From an uncultured Verrucomicrobia subdivision 3 bacterium (lineage in GTDB: Bacteria; Verrucomicrobiota; Verrucomicrobiia; Limisphaerales; DASXHY01), in assembly GCA_937890005.1 (NCBI GenBank), contig CALBZA010000022.1, positions 1 through 28,960 on the forward strand: DNA of 28,960 bases, read 5' to 3'. How positions within the stretch are numbered: the first letter of the stretch is position 1; the number at the start of each line of letters is the position of its first letter. Position numbers and translations under genes: made by a program. Shown piece by piece: positions 1 to 7,941 of the stretch. Under the pieces are notes generated by a model. It had not been told where the DNA came from. It did no database searches and saw nothing but the letters and a program-made list of their open reading frames with translations.

Positions 1-275
1 CCAAGTGGGGGCACAGCTTCACGCGACTCTTCACCATCTTGCGCGCAGTGTTATGAAGCCCTCAATCCGAGTTCGTTCGACAGGGCCAACGAAAAACTGC
101 TCGCGTGAGCGGCCGCAATCAGTTCGGCCGGATCCGTGTGAGAGTTGTTTTTGAGCGGTAAACCCAGAGAGAACTTGGCGCGCTTTAACACGCCGCTGTC
201 TGTCGTTACCGTCCGGGCGCCGCCATTGCCGCCGCCCTTCCAGAGAACTGACGCTTTTCGAATGATCAGATTCAT
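1..275 (-). pseudogene. OsmC-family peroxiredoxin relic, cut by the window edge
   Basis: Read on the minus strand from ATG 275-273, the frame gives an OsmC-like N-terminal half: a basic start with LWKGGGNGGARTV, the SGVLKRAKFSLG segment, and DPAELIAAAHASSFSLALS, which matches the family core around the peroxidatic cysteine (usually AAHAxCFSMALS). Here that Cys is Ser. The frame stops at 53-51, about 75 residues in, where the family (about 140 residues) should continue. A neighbouring frame to the window edge reads HNTARKMV, which resembles the next family segment, so a frameshift is likely. Intact OsmC/Ohr proteins reduce organic hydroperoxides in the cytoplasm; this copy should not. It is divergent from the LysR gene at 483. 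The recognition rests on remembered family motifs. Confidence 0.6.
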
Positions 276-307
276 CGAGGCATGTTCGGACGAGCAACGG
301 AAAAGAA

Positions 308-349
308 CCAATACCTTGTTTCTTGGGCTTCGATGCTTTTCAGCTATCG
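308..349 (-). repeat. Hairpin + GGTATTGG element, copy E
   Basis: On the minus strand this reads CGATAGC (349-343), a six-base loop, GCATCG (336-331), then 11 nt later ACAAGGTATTGG (319-308). The stem is CGAT-GC with GC-ATCG and one bulged A. The spacing and sequence match copies A-D elsewhere in the window, and the stem half GCATCG and the CCCAA after it also occur in copy D. It lies 33 nt before the start codon of the osmC relic, in the same orientation. Confidence 0.6.
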
Positions 350-457
350 GGTTGGACCAGCGCGTCAGCAGTTCCAGTTGGCAGTCTCAACGTTTTTGAG
401 TTCTCAACTTCCAAGTGCGGATTGATTCAGCCCGTTTCCTTGTTGTGAGAGCAAAGT

Positions 458-473
458 TGAATCACTAGATTCA
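458..473. promoter_or_regulatory. Possible LysR operator (palindrome TGAATCACTAGATTCA)
   Basis: A six-base perfect inverted repeat (TGAATC / GATTCA, four-base centre) ends 9 nt before the LysR start codon. A further GATTCA half-site lies at 424-429. LysR regulators often bind dyads in the gap between their own gene and a divergent target, so autoregulation is plausible. The spacing is not the classical T-N11-A, so this is inference. Confidence 0.35.
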
Positions 474-482
474 TTTCCGGCT

Positions 483-1385
483 ATGGAACTGCGTCATTTG
501 CGATACTTCGTTGCCGTGGCTGAGGAATTGAACTTCACCCGCGCCGCCGAAAAACTGCGTCTGGCACAGCCGTCCCTCACCCGCCAGATTCATAATCTGG
601 AAGAGGAGCTGGGTGTGCGTCTGCTGGACCGCAGCAGAAACCAGGTGTCGCTGACCGAAGAGGGGAAAAGTTTTCTTGTGGATGCGCGAAGGCTTGTGAC
701 GTTGAGTCTCGAAAGCGTGAAGGCCGTTCAGCGGTTCAGCCGGGGTGAATCCGGCCAGTTGAATCTCGGCTACCTGTTCAAATTCAATTTCGATCTCCTG
801 CCCGCAACGCTGACGACCTTTTACCAAACGTGTCCCGAGATTGCGGTCAACCTGTTCGACATGTCACCGGCCGAACAGCTTCGCGCCTTGGAAGCCCGAA
901 AGATTGACCTGGGCTTTGTGGGATTGCGTCCCCCCGCGTCCCTCAAGAACATGGCAGCTCTGACATGGGAATGCGTCGCCCGGCACAACGTCGTCGTTGT
1001 TCTGCCGGCTCATCATCCGTTGGCGAAAAGGAGTAAAATCAAATTGTCGGACCTGAAGTCGTTGTTCTTCGTCGCGATGTCCGAACAGACGCATCCCGGC
1101 TCACGCGACTGGTTGTCCGGCCTCTGCCAGGGCGCGGGTTTTACGCCCAGGATTCTGCAGGACGTGGAACTCGAATCCGGCCTCATGACTTTTGTGGCTG
1201 AAGGTCTGGGTGTGACGCTGGCACGCGAACAGATCAGGAATCTGCCTCATCCGGGCGTGGTTTTTCGGCCACTGGCGACGGCTGCAAAGGCTGAATACTG
1301 GATTGCCTGGCATCGCGAGAACCATTCCAAGGCTCTCAGCCAATACATCGATGTCGTCACGGGCCAGGCCGCCATCTTGCCCTGA
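483..1385 (+). CDS. LysR-family transcriptional regulator
   Basis: A 300-residue protein of normal family length. Residues 1-60 form the LysR winged helix-turn-helix: it opens MELRHLRYFVAVAEE, followed by FTRAAEKLRLAQPSLTRQI and the LGVRLLDRS wing. Residues from about 90 to 295 form the periplasmic-binding-protein-like effector domain, starting at LNLGYLFKFNFDLLPATL and including EARKIDLGFVG. The layout resembles the CatM/BenM/CynR type, but the effector cannot be read from sequence. It acts as a cytoplasmic DNA-binding tetramer. It is divergent from the osmC relic, with 207 bp between the start codons, so that gene may have been its original target. No good ribosome binding site precedes the ATG, but the family N-terminus fixes the start. 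Confidence 0.93.
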   Translation: MELRHLRYFVAVAEELNFTRAAEKLRLAQPSLTRQIHNLEEELGVRLLDRSRNQVSLTEEGKSFLVDARRLVTLSLESVKAVQRFSRGESGQLNLGYLFKFNFDLLPATLTTFYQTCPEIAVNLFDMSPAEQLRALEARKIDLGFVGLRPPASLKNMAALTWECVARHNVVVVLPAHHPLAKRSKIKLSDLKSLFFVAMSEQTHPGSRDWLSGLCQGAGFTPRILQDVELESGLMTFVAEGLGVTLAREQIRNLPHPGVVFRPLATAAKAEYWIAWHRENHSKALSQYIDVVTGQAAILP

Positions 1386-1608
1386 AGTGATTCGCGCGGT
1401 TTTGACCGGTTGACTCTGATTTTTCCTCTTGCCGGCGGCGACGATCTTGGACGCGCCACGTTCTCGCGCCAGTTGGGGATATCCCCGATTCGTCAGCTTC
1501 AAGGGGCCGTGGGATAATTTTATCGGTTGGCTGACTCAGCGAGGATGCGGCGGGCATTGGAACAGAGAACCAGCCCGCCAGCCAATTGGGCGTGAACCCC
1601 GGCACATA

Positions 1609-2316
1609 ATGAAGCGCAAGTCGAACGCAATATCACAAAGATACGCAACGGCATTGCGAAAGCACCTGAAGCACGGCCCGAAGGCGAGCCTGCTGCAGGC
1701 GCGCAAACTGGGAAGGCATGCGGTGCGCCTCGGCCTCGAAACGCTGGACATGGCGAGGATTCACGAAGAAGCGCTTGTCACACTGGAAGCCTCCAGCAGC
1801 CGGGATGGGATCTTGAAGCGCGCGGAGGTTTTTTTCACCGAGGCCCTTACCCCGATCGAAAAGACGCATCGCGCCGCGCTGGCTTCCACCGCTCGCTTGA
1901 ATCAGGTGAACAAGGCGCTGGGGAGGCGCACGGCAAATCTGGCCGCCGCCAATCGTTCGGTGAAACAGAGCATCGTCCGCCGCAAAAACGTGGAGGCCGC
2001 TCTGAAAAGGAGCGGAGGCCATTCCAGAAGGCTTCTGGAGGAAGCGCGGCAGTTGCAGAAACATCTGCAGCGGCTGACTCATCAGATTTTGTCGGCGCAG
2101 GAGAACAAACGGAAAAAGATCAGCCGCGATTTGCAGGACGAGATCGCTCAAACTCTGATCGGAATCAACGTCCGCATGTTGACATTGAAAAAGGAAGCAG
2201 CGGTCAACGCGAAGGGGTTCAAAAAAGACATTGCCAGCACGCAACAGCTCGTGGATAAGTCGATAAAGAGCATCAACCGGTTCGCTCGTGAATTCGGCAG
2301 ACATCATGAAGCGTAA
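1609..2316 (+). pseudogene. Truncated NarL-type histidine kinase paralogue lacking phospho-His and ATPase domain
   Basis: This 235-residue ORF aligns end to end with residues 1-233 of the next gene. Both open MKRK, and both have the helical segment around LGR-A...GLETLD.ARIHE.AL (residues 34-57), the TPIEKTHR motif and a long coiled coil. At the HisKA_3 box the neighbour has RELHDVIAQT and this copy has RDLQDEIAQT, so the phosphorylated His is Gln176. The frame leaves the homology at FAREFGRHHEA (neighbour: FARELRPTVLDD) and stops 11 nt inside the next gene; no HATPase domain follows. It cannot be a kinase. Either it is a tandem-duplication relic or it is kept as an inactive dimer partner. 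The start at 1609 is chosen by match to the neighbour; the frame is open back to 1429, but that extension has no homology. Confidence 0.7.
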
Positions 2317-3487
2317 ATTGACCGGCTTATCGCGGCAGTATCAGGCGGCGTTGCGCAGGCACCTGAAGGAAGGCCGCCCCCGGAGCCTGAAGCCGGCGAT
2401 TGAATTGGGACGCCAGGCCATAAGCATCGGGCTGGAGACGCTGGATTTGGCCCGGATTCACGAGCAGGCGTTGATCGCGCTGGTTTTGCCTGGCTACGCC
2501 CCCAGGACCCGCGTGACGATGGTCCGGCGGGCGGGAAGTTTTTTTGCCGAGGCCGTCACCCCGATCGAGAAGACACATCGCATCGCCCGGGAAACCAACG
2601 TCCATCTGGGACAACTGAACCGGACCCTGCGCCAACGCAGCACGGACTTGGCCGCCTCAAACCGCCAGTTGAAACAGGAAATCGCCCAGCGCAAGGCGGC
2701 GGAGGAAGCTCTCAGGAAGAGCGAGCAACACTACGGACAGTTGTTGGAACAATCACGGCGTATGCACGAACAACTGCGGCTCCTCTCCCGCCAGCTTCTG
2801 CTGGCGCAGGAGGATGAGCGCAAGAAGATCAGCCGCGAATTGCATGACGTCATCGCCCAGACCTTGGCGACGATCAACGGCCGGCTGGCGGCCTTGAAGA
2901 AGGACGCATCGCTCAACACCAAGGGTCTCGAACAAAGCATTGCCCGCACGCAACGGCTGGTCGAGCACTCCGTGAATACGGTCCATCGGTTTGCCCGCGA
3001 ACTGCGCCCCACGGTGTTGGACGACGTGGGGCTGATACCTGCCCTCCATTCCTTCATGCAGGATTTCACGAAACGGACAGGCATCCGCCTGCATTTCACG
3101 ACTTCTGCTTTTGCCAAGATCGAACACCTCAATGACGACAAGCGGACCGTGCTCTATCGCGTTGCCCAGGAAGCGCTCAACAATGTGGCCCGCCATTCGG
3201 GAGCGAGCCTTGCGCGAGTCAGGCTTCAGAAGACCGGCGGCGTTATTCGCATGAGAATAAAAGACAACGGCCAGGGCTTCCAGCAAGCACGCGTCTCGCG
3301 CGCCCAAAAGAGAAAACGATTGGGGCTGCTCGGCATGAGGGAACGGCTGGAGATGGTCGGGGGCAATTTCTCCATCACATCCGTGCCAGGCAAAGGCACC
3401 ACGGTTCTTGCGCAAGTTCCGCTGGCCGACCGCGTCATCCCGGGGGGCGTTGATCGCGATGCCCCACATCAAATGCATTTAGCATGA
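2306..3487 (+). CDS. Cytosolic NarL/DegS-type sensor histidine kinase
   Basis: A 393-residue kinase with no membrane segment. Residues 5-60 look like the RsbU N-terminal helical bundle (LGRQAISIGLETLDLARIHEQAL), an adaptor fold known from stress partner-switching proteins; this match is from memory. A coiled coil (95-170) leads to the HisKA_3 domain with phospho-acceptor His180 in RELHDVIAQT. The HATPase_c domain has the N box (QEALNNVARHSG, 288-299), the G1 box DNGQG (320-324) and the G2 region GLLGMRERL (340-348). The stop overlaps the ATG of the response regulator at 3484 as ATGA, so the two are almost certainly a cognate pair. The start at 2306 overlaps the broken paralogue by 11 nt; an in-frame ATG at 2288 is less likely because the paralogue begins at the equivalent MKRK. 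Confidence 0.93.
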   Translation: MKRKLTGLSRQYQAALRRHLKEGRPRSLKPAIELGRQAISIGLETLDLARIHEQALIALVLPGYAPRTRVTMVRRAGSFFAEAVTPIEKTHRIARETNVHLGQLNRTLRQRSTDLAASNRQLKQEIAQRKAAEEALRKSEQHYGQLLEQSRRMHEQLRLLSRQLLLAQEDERKKISRELHDVIAQTLATINGRLAALKKDASLNTKGLEQSIARTQRLVEHSVNTVHRFARELRPTVLDDVGLIPALHSFMQDFTKRTGIRLHFTTSAFAKIEHLNDDKRTVLYRVAQEALNNVARHSGASLARVRLQKTGGVIRMRIKDNGQGFQQARVSRAQKRKRLGLLGMRERLEMVGGNFSITSVPGKGTTVLAQVPLADRVIPGGVDRDAPHQMHLA

Positions 3488-4158
3488 AACGAATCACAGT
3501 TCTGCTGGCGGAAGATCACCGGATTGTTCGCGAAGGCTTTCGCTCGCTGTTGGAGCACGAAAGTGACATTGAAGTCATCGGTGAAGCGGAGACCGGACGC
3601 CAGGCGGTGCAACTTACCCGGAAGCTCCGCCCCGCCGTTGTCGTGATGGACATCGCGATGCCGCTGCTCAATGGATTGGAAGCCACCCGGCAAATCCGCA
3701 AGGATTGTCCCGATACCAGAGTGCTCATTCTGTCCGCGCACAGCGATGACGCCTATGTCGAGCAAGTCACCCTGTTGGGCGCGGCGGGATTTTTGCTCAA
3801 ACAAACCTCCTCGCACGCCCTGGCCACGGCGATTCGCGAGGTCCAGAAGGGAAGCACATTCTATAGCACTTCGATTTCCAAGCGCGTTCGAGGTCGCGGC
3901 CGGAAGCCGGAGAAGCGAGGGGCGTCAAAACGAAGCAGCAACCGCCTCAGCTCGCGGGAGGTGGAGGTGCTCCAACTCATCGCCGAAGGCAAGCCCAACA
4001 AACAAATCGCCGCGGAACTGGCCGTGAGTTTCAAGACGGTGGACAAACACCGGCAGCATCTCATGAGCAAACTAAACATCCATGATGTCGCCGGTCTGAC
4101 CCGCTTCGCCATCGCCGAGGGACTCATCGAGAGCAATGTGCGGATGACCATCACGTAG
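3484..4158 (+). CDS. NarL/FixJ-type response regulator (REC-LuxR HTH)
   Basis: A 224-residue protein of standard family length. The receiver domain (1-120) has the acidic pair E10/D11, phospho-acceptor Asp56 in VVVMDIAMP, the Thr/Ser switch at Ser84 and Lys106. After a basic linker (133-152) comes a GerE/LuxR DNA-binding domain (155-215) with LSSREVEVLQLIAEG, the NKQIAAELAVS helix and the recognition helix KTVDKHRQHLMSKL. It should be phosphorylated by the kinase at 2306, to which it is translationally coupled through the ATGA overlap. Its targets cannot be told from the sequence. Confidence 0.95.
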   Translation: MKRITVLLAEDHRIVREGFRSLLEHESDIEVIGEAETGRQAVQLTRKLRPAVVVMDIAMPLLNGLEATRQIRKDCPDTRVLILSAHSDDAYVEQVTLLGAAGFLLKQTSSHALATAIREVQKGSTFYSTSISKRVRGRGRKPEKRGASKRSSNRLSSREVEVLQLIAEGKPNKQIAAELAVSFKTVDKHRQHLMSKLNIHDVAGLTRFAIAEGLIESNVRMTIT

Positions 4159-4344
4159 TCCGCAGGGCTGCAAAAACAGGAAAAATTCCGCCGTTGGAAA
4201 CCGGGGAAACGCTGATTCTTCTCTCGGTCCCTATGTGACTAGGCCCGCCGGCACTTTGGAATTCCGTGGCCCGGGGAGGGGGGAAACACCCCACGGTCAA
4301 TCCCACAATGTCCGTCCTGCGCTTTCCGTTCTATTTTCAGGCTG

Positions 4345-4521
4345 ATGAAAACCAAATCGTCGAAACACGAGCTGACGTTTGGCAGTGTGATCGAGCACTA
4401 TTGCGGCGCCCGTGGAACACGGAAAGCCGGGGGGTTTTTGCAGCTGTTGATCAAAGCTGAGCTCGCCGGGTTTGACCGGCGCAATCGTGAGACTTCAGGC
4501 AGGGGAAACGGAAAAGCATGA
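4345..4521 (+). CDS. Small hypothetical protein (58 aa), coupled to the PAS kinase
   Basis: The ORF starts at ATG 4345 (MKTKSSKHELTFGSVIEHYC) and ends in a TGA that overlaps the ATG of the next gene as ATGA. It has a compact middle (GGFLQLLIKAEL) and a basic, Gly-rich tail. I do not recognise a family. Support comes from the exact coupling, a pattern used throughout this locus, and a balanced amino-acid composition. It could be a small regulator or accessory peptide of the kinase, or a leader that tunes its translation. A longer frame at 4266-4460 overlaps it and looks like chance. Confidence 0.5.
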   Translation: MKTKSSKHELTFGSVIEHYCGARGTRKAGGFLQLLIKAELAGFDRRNRETSGRGNGKA

Positions 4522-6602
4522 AACCGAAGGCGACCAGTCCCATCAAGTGCCGGGAGCAGTCGAAGAGTTTGCCCGGCGCCCGCCGGAGCGAGCGGCTGAA
4601 GCTGGACGAGGCGTTCCTGCTCCAGAACCAGTTGCTCGCCACGCGCGACTATGCCGAAGCGATCATCGAGGCGGTCCCGCCGCTGCTGGTGCTCGACGAG
4701 AAACTGCGCGTGCAGACGGCGAACAAGTCGTTCTGCAGAGACTTCAAGATTTCCGCGAACAGGACCGTGAACCGCCTGGTGTATGAACTGGGGAACGGAC
4801 AGTGGAATATTCCCAGGCTCCGGACATTGCTCGAAGAGGTCCTGCCCCGGAAGAAAGTTTTTAAAAACTTCGAGATGACGCACGAGTTTGAAGCCATCGG
4901 CCGCCGGACGTTGCTGCTGAGCGGGGGACAGGTGGATCATTTGCAGAGGATTCTGATGTTCATCGATGACATCACAGACCGGCGGGAAGCTCAGGCCGCC
5001 ATCCGGACCTCGGAGATTCGCTACCGCCGTCTTTTTGAAGCGGCGCGGGACGGAATTCTGATTCTCGATCCGGAGACCCGGAAAATCACGGACGCCAATC
5101 CGTTCATGACGGAACTGCTGGGCTACCAGCACGGGGAATTGTTGGGGAAGGAGCTTTGGGAAATCGGCCTGCTCAAGGACGAAAAAGCCAGCCGGGCAGC
5201 CTTTCGTGCATTGCAGAGGAAACATTTCATCCGTTACGAGGATCTGCCGCTTCAGAACAAGGCAGGGCAGCGGCACGAAGTCGAGTTTGTCAGCAATCTC
5301 TACGAGGAGGAAGGCCATCAGGTCATTCAATGCAACATCCGCGACATCACCGAACGGAAGGAGGCGGATGAGGCATTGCGCCAGAATGAAGAGCGGTATC
5401 GGACGTTGTTCAACTCCATTGACGAGGGTTTCTGCGTGATCGAACTGCTGTTTGATGAAAGCGGCAAGCCGGTCGATTACCGGTTTTCCGAAGTGAATCC
5501 TTCCTTCGCGAAGCAGACCGGGATGCGCGGCGTGCTGGGAAAGCGGATGCGCGAACTGGTCCCGAATCACGAACAGCATTGGTTCGAAACGTACGGCCGG
5601 GTCGCTTTGACGGGCCAGGCAGTCCGCTTTGTGAATGAAGCTGTGGGGCTTAACCGGTGGTTCGATGTTTATGCCTTTCGATTGGGAGGGCAGGAAAGCC
5701 GGAAAGTGGCGGTGCTGTTTACGGACATAACCGAACGCCGGCGGGCCGAGCAGGCGCTGCTGGACGCCAAAAACGAAATAGGCAGGCACGCCTTCAAACT
5801 CGAGCAAGTGGTCGCGAAACGCACCGGTGAATTGCGCGAGACGATCGGCGAACTCGAAGGATTCTCCTACAGCGTTTCGCACGACATGCGCGCCCCGTTG
5901 CGGGCGATGCAAAGTTACGCGCAGTACCTCGTGGAGGAATACGGCGGCAAGCTGGATGAACAGGGAGTCAATTATCTGCGCCAGATCATGCGCTCCGCGG
6001 TCCGGCTCGACAGGCTGATTCAGGACGTCTTGAGCTACACCCGGATTCTCCACGCGACGCTGCCCATGGAGTCCGTGGACCTGGATCGCCTGGTGCGCGA
6101 CATCGTCGAAACGTTTTCGGAAGGGCAGCCAGTCAAACCGGAGATTCAAATCAAAGGCACACTGCCGAAGGTCATGGGCAACGAAGCGCTGCTGGCGCAG
6201 TGCGTCTCCAACCTGTTAAGCAACGGCACGAAGTTCATCCGGCCCGGAACCACGCCCCGCGTGGAGATTTGGGCGGAGGAAACGCATCACACGGAAGCCG
6301 GCAACGGGAACAAAGGAGAAGCTTCCCTGAGTTCTTCGCCGGCTGCGCCGGTGCTTCGCGGCAAAGGCGCGTTTTCGTTCGTGAAGGTTTTCTTCCGGGA
6401 CAACGGCATTGGCATCGCCTCCGAAAATCACGAGCGCATTTTCCGTTTGTTCGAGCGAATTCACTCGCCTGCGGAGTACGAGGGAACCGGCATTGGGCTG
6501 ACCATCGTCCGCAAGGCGGTCGAACGCATGGACGCACAGGTCGGCTTCGAATCCGAACCGAGCAAGGGCAGCAACTTCTGGATTCAGCTAAAGAAAGGAT
6601 AA
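4518..6602 (+). CDS. Multi-PAS sensor histidine kinase (phytochrome-like output)
   Basis: A 694-residue soluble kinase with three PAS domains: residues 43-158 (AIIEAVPPLLVLDEKLRV... FIDDITDR, the type often seen in CheR/CheB-PAS hybrids), 166-283 (YRRLFEAARDGILILD ... DITERKEA) and 292-410 (YRTLFNSIDEGF ... DITERRRA). A coiled coil leads to the HisKA domain with phospho-acceptor His455 in FSYSVSHDMRAPLRA. The HATPase_c domain has the N box NLLSNGTKF (565-573), G1 DNGIGIA (628-634) and GTGIGL (656-661). Residues 588-617 are a Gly/Ser/Pro-rich insert between two strands of the ATPase domain. No haem, flavin or bilin ligand is obvious in the PAS domains. The output half is of the Cph1 kind, which pairs with Rcp1-like receivers such as the next gene. 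Confidence 0.93.
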   Translation: MKPKATSPIKCREQSKSLPGARRSERLKLDEAFLLQNQLLATRDYAEAIIEAVPPLLVLDEKLRVQTANKSFCRDFKISANRTVNRLVYELGNGQWNIPRLRTLLEEVLPRKKVFKNFEMTHEFEAIGRRTLLLSGGQVDHLQRILMFIDDITDRREAQAAIRTSEIRYRRLFEAARDGILILDPETRKITDANPFMTELLGYQHGELLGKELWEIGLLKDEKASRAAFRALQRKHFIRYEDLPLQNKAGQRHEVEFVSNLYEEEGHQVIQCNIRDITERKEADEALRQNEERYRTLFNSIDEGFCVIELLFDESGKPVDYRFSEVNPSFAKQTGMRGVLGKRMRELVPNHEQHWFETYGRVALTGQAVRFVNEAVGLNRWFDVYAFRLGGQESRKVAVLFTDITERRRAEQALLDAKNEIGRHAFKLEQVVAKRTGELRETIGELEGFSYSVSHDMRAPLRAMQSYAQYLVEEYGGKLDEQGVNYLRQIMRSAVRLDRLIQDVLSYTRILHATLPMESVDLDRLVRDIVETFSEGQPVKPEIQIKGTLPKVMGNEALLAQCVSNLLSNGTKFIRPGTTPRVEIWAEETHHTEAGNGNKGEASLSSSPAAPVLRGKGAFSFVKVFFRDNGIGIASENHERIFRLFERIHSPAEYEGTGIGLTIVRKAVERMDAQVGFESEPSKGSNFWIQLKKG

Positions 6603-6607
6603 AACCC

Positions 6608-7150
6608 ATGAGAACAATTCTTCAGGTCGAAGACGATTCCAACGATGTGTTCTTCCTCCAACACGCCATGAAGAAAGCGGGAGTGGCAAACCCCCTCCAT
6701 GTTGTGAACGACGGCCAGCAGGCGATTGATTATCTGCAGGGCGCCGGCAAATTCGCCGACCGCGTGCGCTATCCGCTGCCCAGTTTGGTCCTGCTGGATC
6801 TGAAATTGCCACACGTCATGGGCCTGGACGTGCTCAGATGGATTCGCGAACAGCCCGGTCCGGCAATAGTTGTCGTCGTCATGTCAGCATCCGCGGAAGA
6901 TGCGGACATCGCGGCGGCGTACCGGCTGGGCGCCAATGCTTTTCTGACCAAACCGTCCGAAGCGAGCAAATTCGAGGACATCGTCAAAGCCATCCGGGAT
7001 TTCTGGCTGACGCACAACACACTGCCGCGAGAATCTTCGCCAGCATTTGGCGGAGAGGAGATCGAGCCTCGTCTCGCCAACAGGCGGCAGCCGCCCGCCA
7101 ATGCGATGCGCCGGGAAACGTTGTCCCGCAATCGCGAAGTGAATTCATGA
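6608..7150 (+). CDS. Rcp1-like single-domain response regulator
   Basis: A 180-residue receiver without an output domain. It has the acidic residues E8/D9/D10, the long Rcp1-type loop between strand 2 and the phosphorylation site (LQGAGKFADRVRYPLP), phospho-acceptor Asp64 in LVLLDLKLP, Ser93 and Lys115. Residues 138-180 form a disordered tail rich in Arg, Pro and Glu, longer than usual. Rcp1-type receivers accept phosphate from phytochrome-like kinases, and this one follows such a kinase after 5 nt. An AAAGGA sequence lies 7 nt before the ATG. Its TGA overlaps the next gene's ATG. It may be a shuttle or sink in a relay with the regulator behind it; that is inference. Confidence 0.9.
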   Translation: MRTILQVEDDSNDVFFLQHAMKKAGVANPLHVVNDGQQAIDYLQGAGKFADRVRYPLPSLVLLDLKLPHVMGLDVLRWIREQPGPAIVVVVMSASAEDADIAAAYRLGANAFLTKPSEASKFEDIVKAIRDFWLTHNTLPRESSPAFGGEEIEPRLANRRQPPANAMRRETLSRNREVNS

Positions 7151-7941
7151 AAACGATCACCGTATTGCTCGCTGACGATCACGCCCTTATCCGGGAGGGG
7201 TTGCGGTTGGTCCTAGAAACAGACGAAGGCATCGAAGTGGTCGGGGAAGCGGAGAATGGCCGCCGGGCGGTCGGGGAAACGAAGCGGCTTCAGCCCGACG
7301 TGGTCCTGTTGGACCTTTCCATGCCGCTGTTGAATGGCGTGGAAGCTGCCCGGCAAATTGCCCGCGACGTTCCCGCCACCAAAGTGCTCATCCTTTCCAG
7401 TTACAGCGACGATCAGCACGTACAGCAGGCCATTGAAGCCGGGGCAGCAGGGTATTTGATGAAGGAATCCGCCTCGCGGGATTTATTACGGGCGATCCGC
7501 GAGACCTCCAGGGGAAACGCCTTTTTCAGTCCGCTGATTGCCCGGCGCTTGTTGAAGCGGTGGCAAAACCGCGATCTCCAGTCCAGAGCAGCGGCGACCC
7601 CGGCGCTGACCAGCCGACAGATCGAAATCCTGCAGATGATCGCCGAGGGAAATTCCAACAAGGAAATCGCCAGGCTGCTGCGCCTCAGCATCAAAACCGT
7701 GGAAAAGCACCGGCAGGCGCTCATGGATAAACTGGACATCCACGAGATTGCCACACTGACCCGTTACGCCGTTTTCAACGGCTTCGTGGAATCGAGGCCA
7801 TCCGCCCATTGGACGGGCGGGTACGCAACAGCGGACCAGCCGGGGAGCGCGGCCGGCTTGAAGTTCCATGGCCGGGGCCCGGCAGAGATTGTCCCCGAAT
7901 ATATTCGCGCATTGAAGCGTCATGGCGAATTAACTCCATGA
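7147..7941 (+). CDS. NarL/FixJ-type response regulator with C-terminal extension
   Basis: A 264-residue regulator. The receiver has D10/D11, phospho-acceptor Asp56 (VVLLDLSMP), Ser84 and Lys106; the LuxR-type domain (153-213) has LTSRQIEILQMIAEG and KTVEKHRQALMDKL. It is close to the regulator at 3484 throughout. Family members usually end just after NGFVES (residue 216); this one runs on for 48 residues of Gly/Pro-rich sequence. The DNA of that extension contains a GC hairpin at 7802-7820 (CCGCCC / GGGCGG), so the tail may be former intergenic sequence read through after loss of a stop. Start and stop both use ATGA overlaps. There is no HisKA_3 kinase beside it, so its partner could be the PAS kinase or the kinase at 2306. 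Confidence 0.92.
   Translation: MKTITVLLADDHALIREGLRLVLETDEGIEVVGEAENGRRAVGETKRLQPDVVLLDLSMPLLNGVEAARQIARDVPATKVLILSSYSDDQHVQQAIEAGAAGYLMKESASRDLLRAIRETSRGNAFFSPLIARRLLKRWQNRDLQSRAAATPALTSRQIEILQMIAEGNSNKEIARLLRLSIKTVEKHRQALMDKLDIHEIATLTRYAVFNGFVESRPSAHWTGGYATADQPGSAAGLKFHGRGPAEIVPEYIRALKRHGELTP

Noticed and set aside
145..399. 84-codon plus-strand frame at the left edge
   Set aside because: It is antisense to the osmC relic and has no protein-like motifs.
4398..6149. 583-codon open frame on the minus strand
   Set aside because: It is the mirror of the PAS kinase gene; the translation has no domain motifs and the kinase frame is unambiguous.
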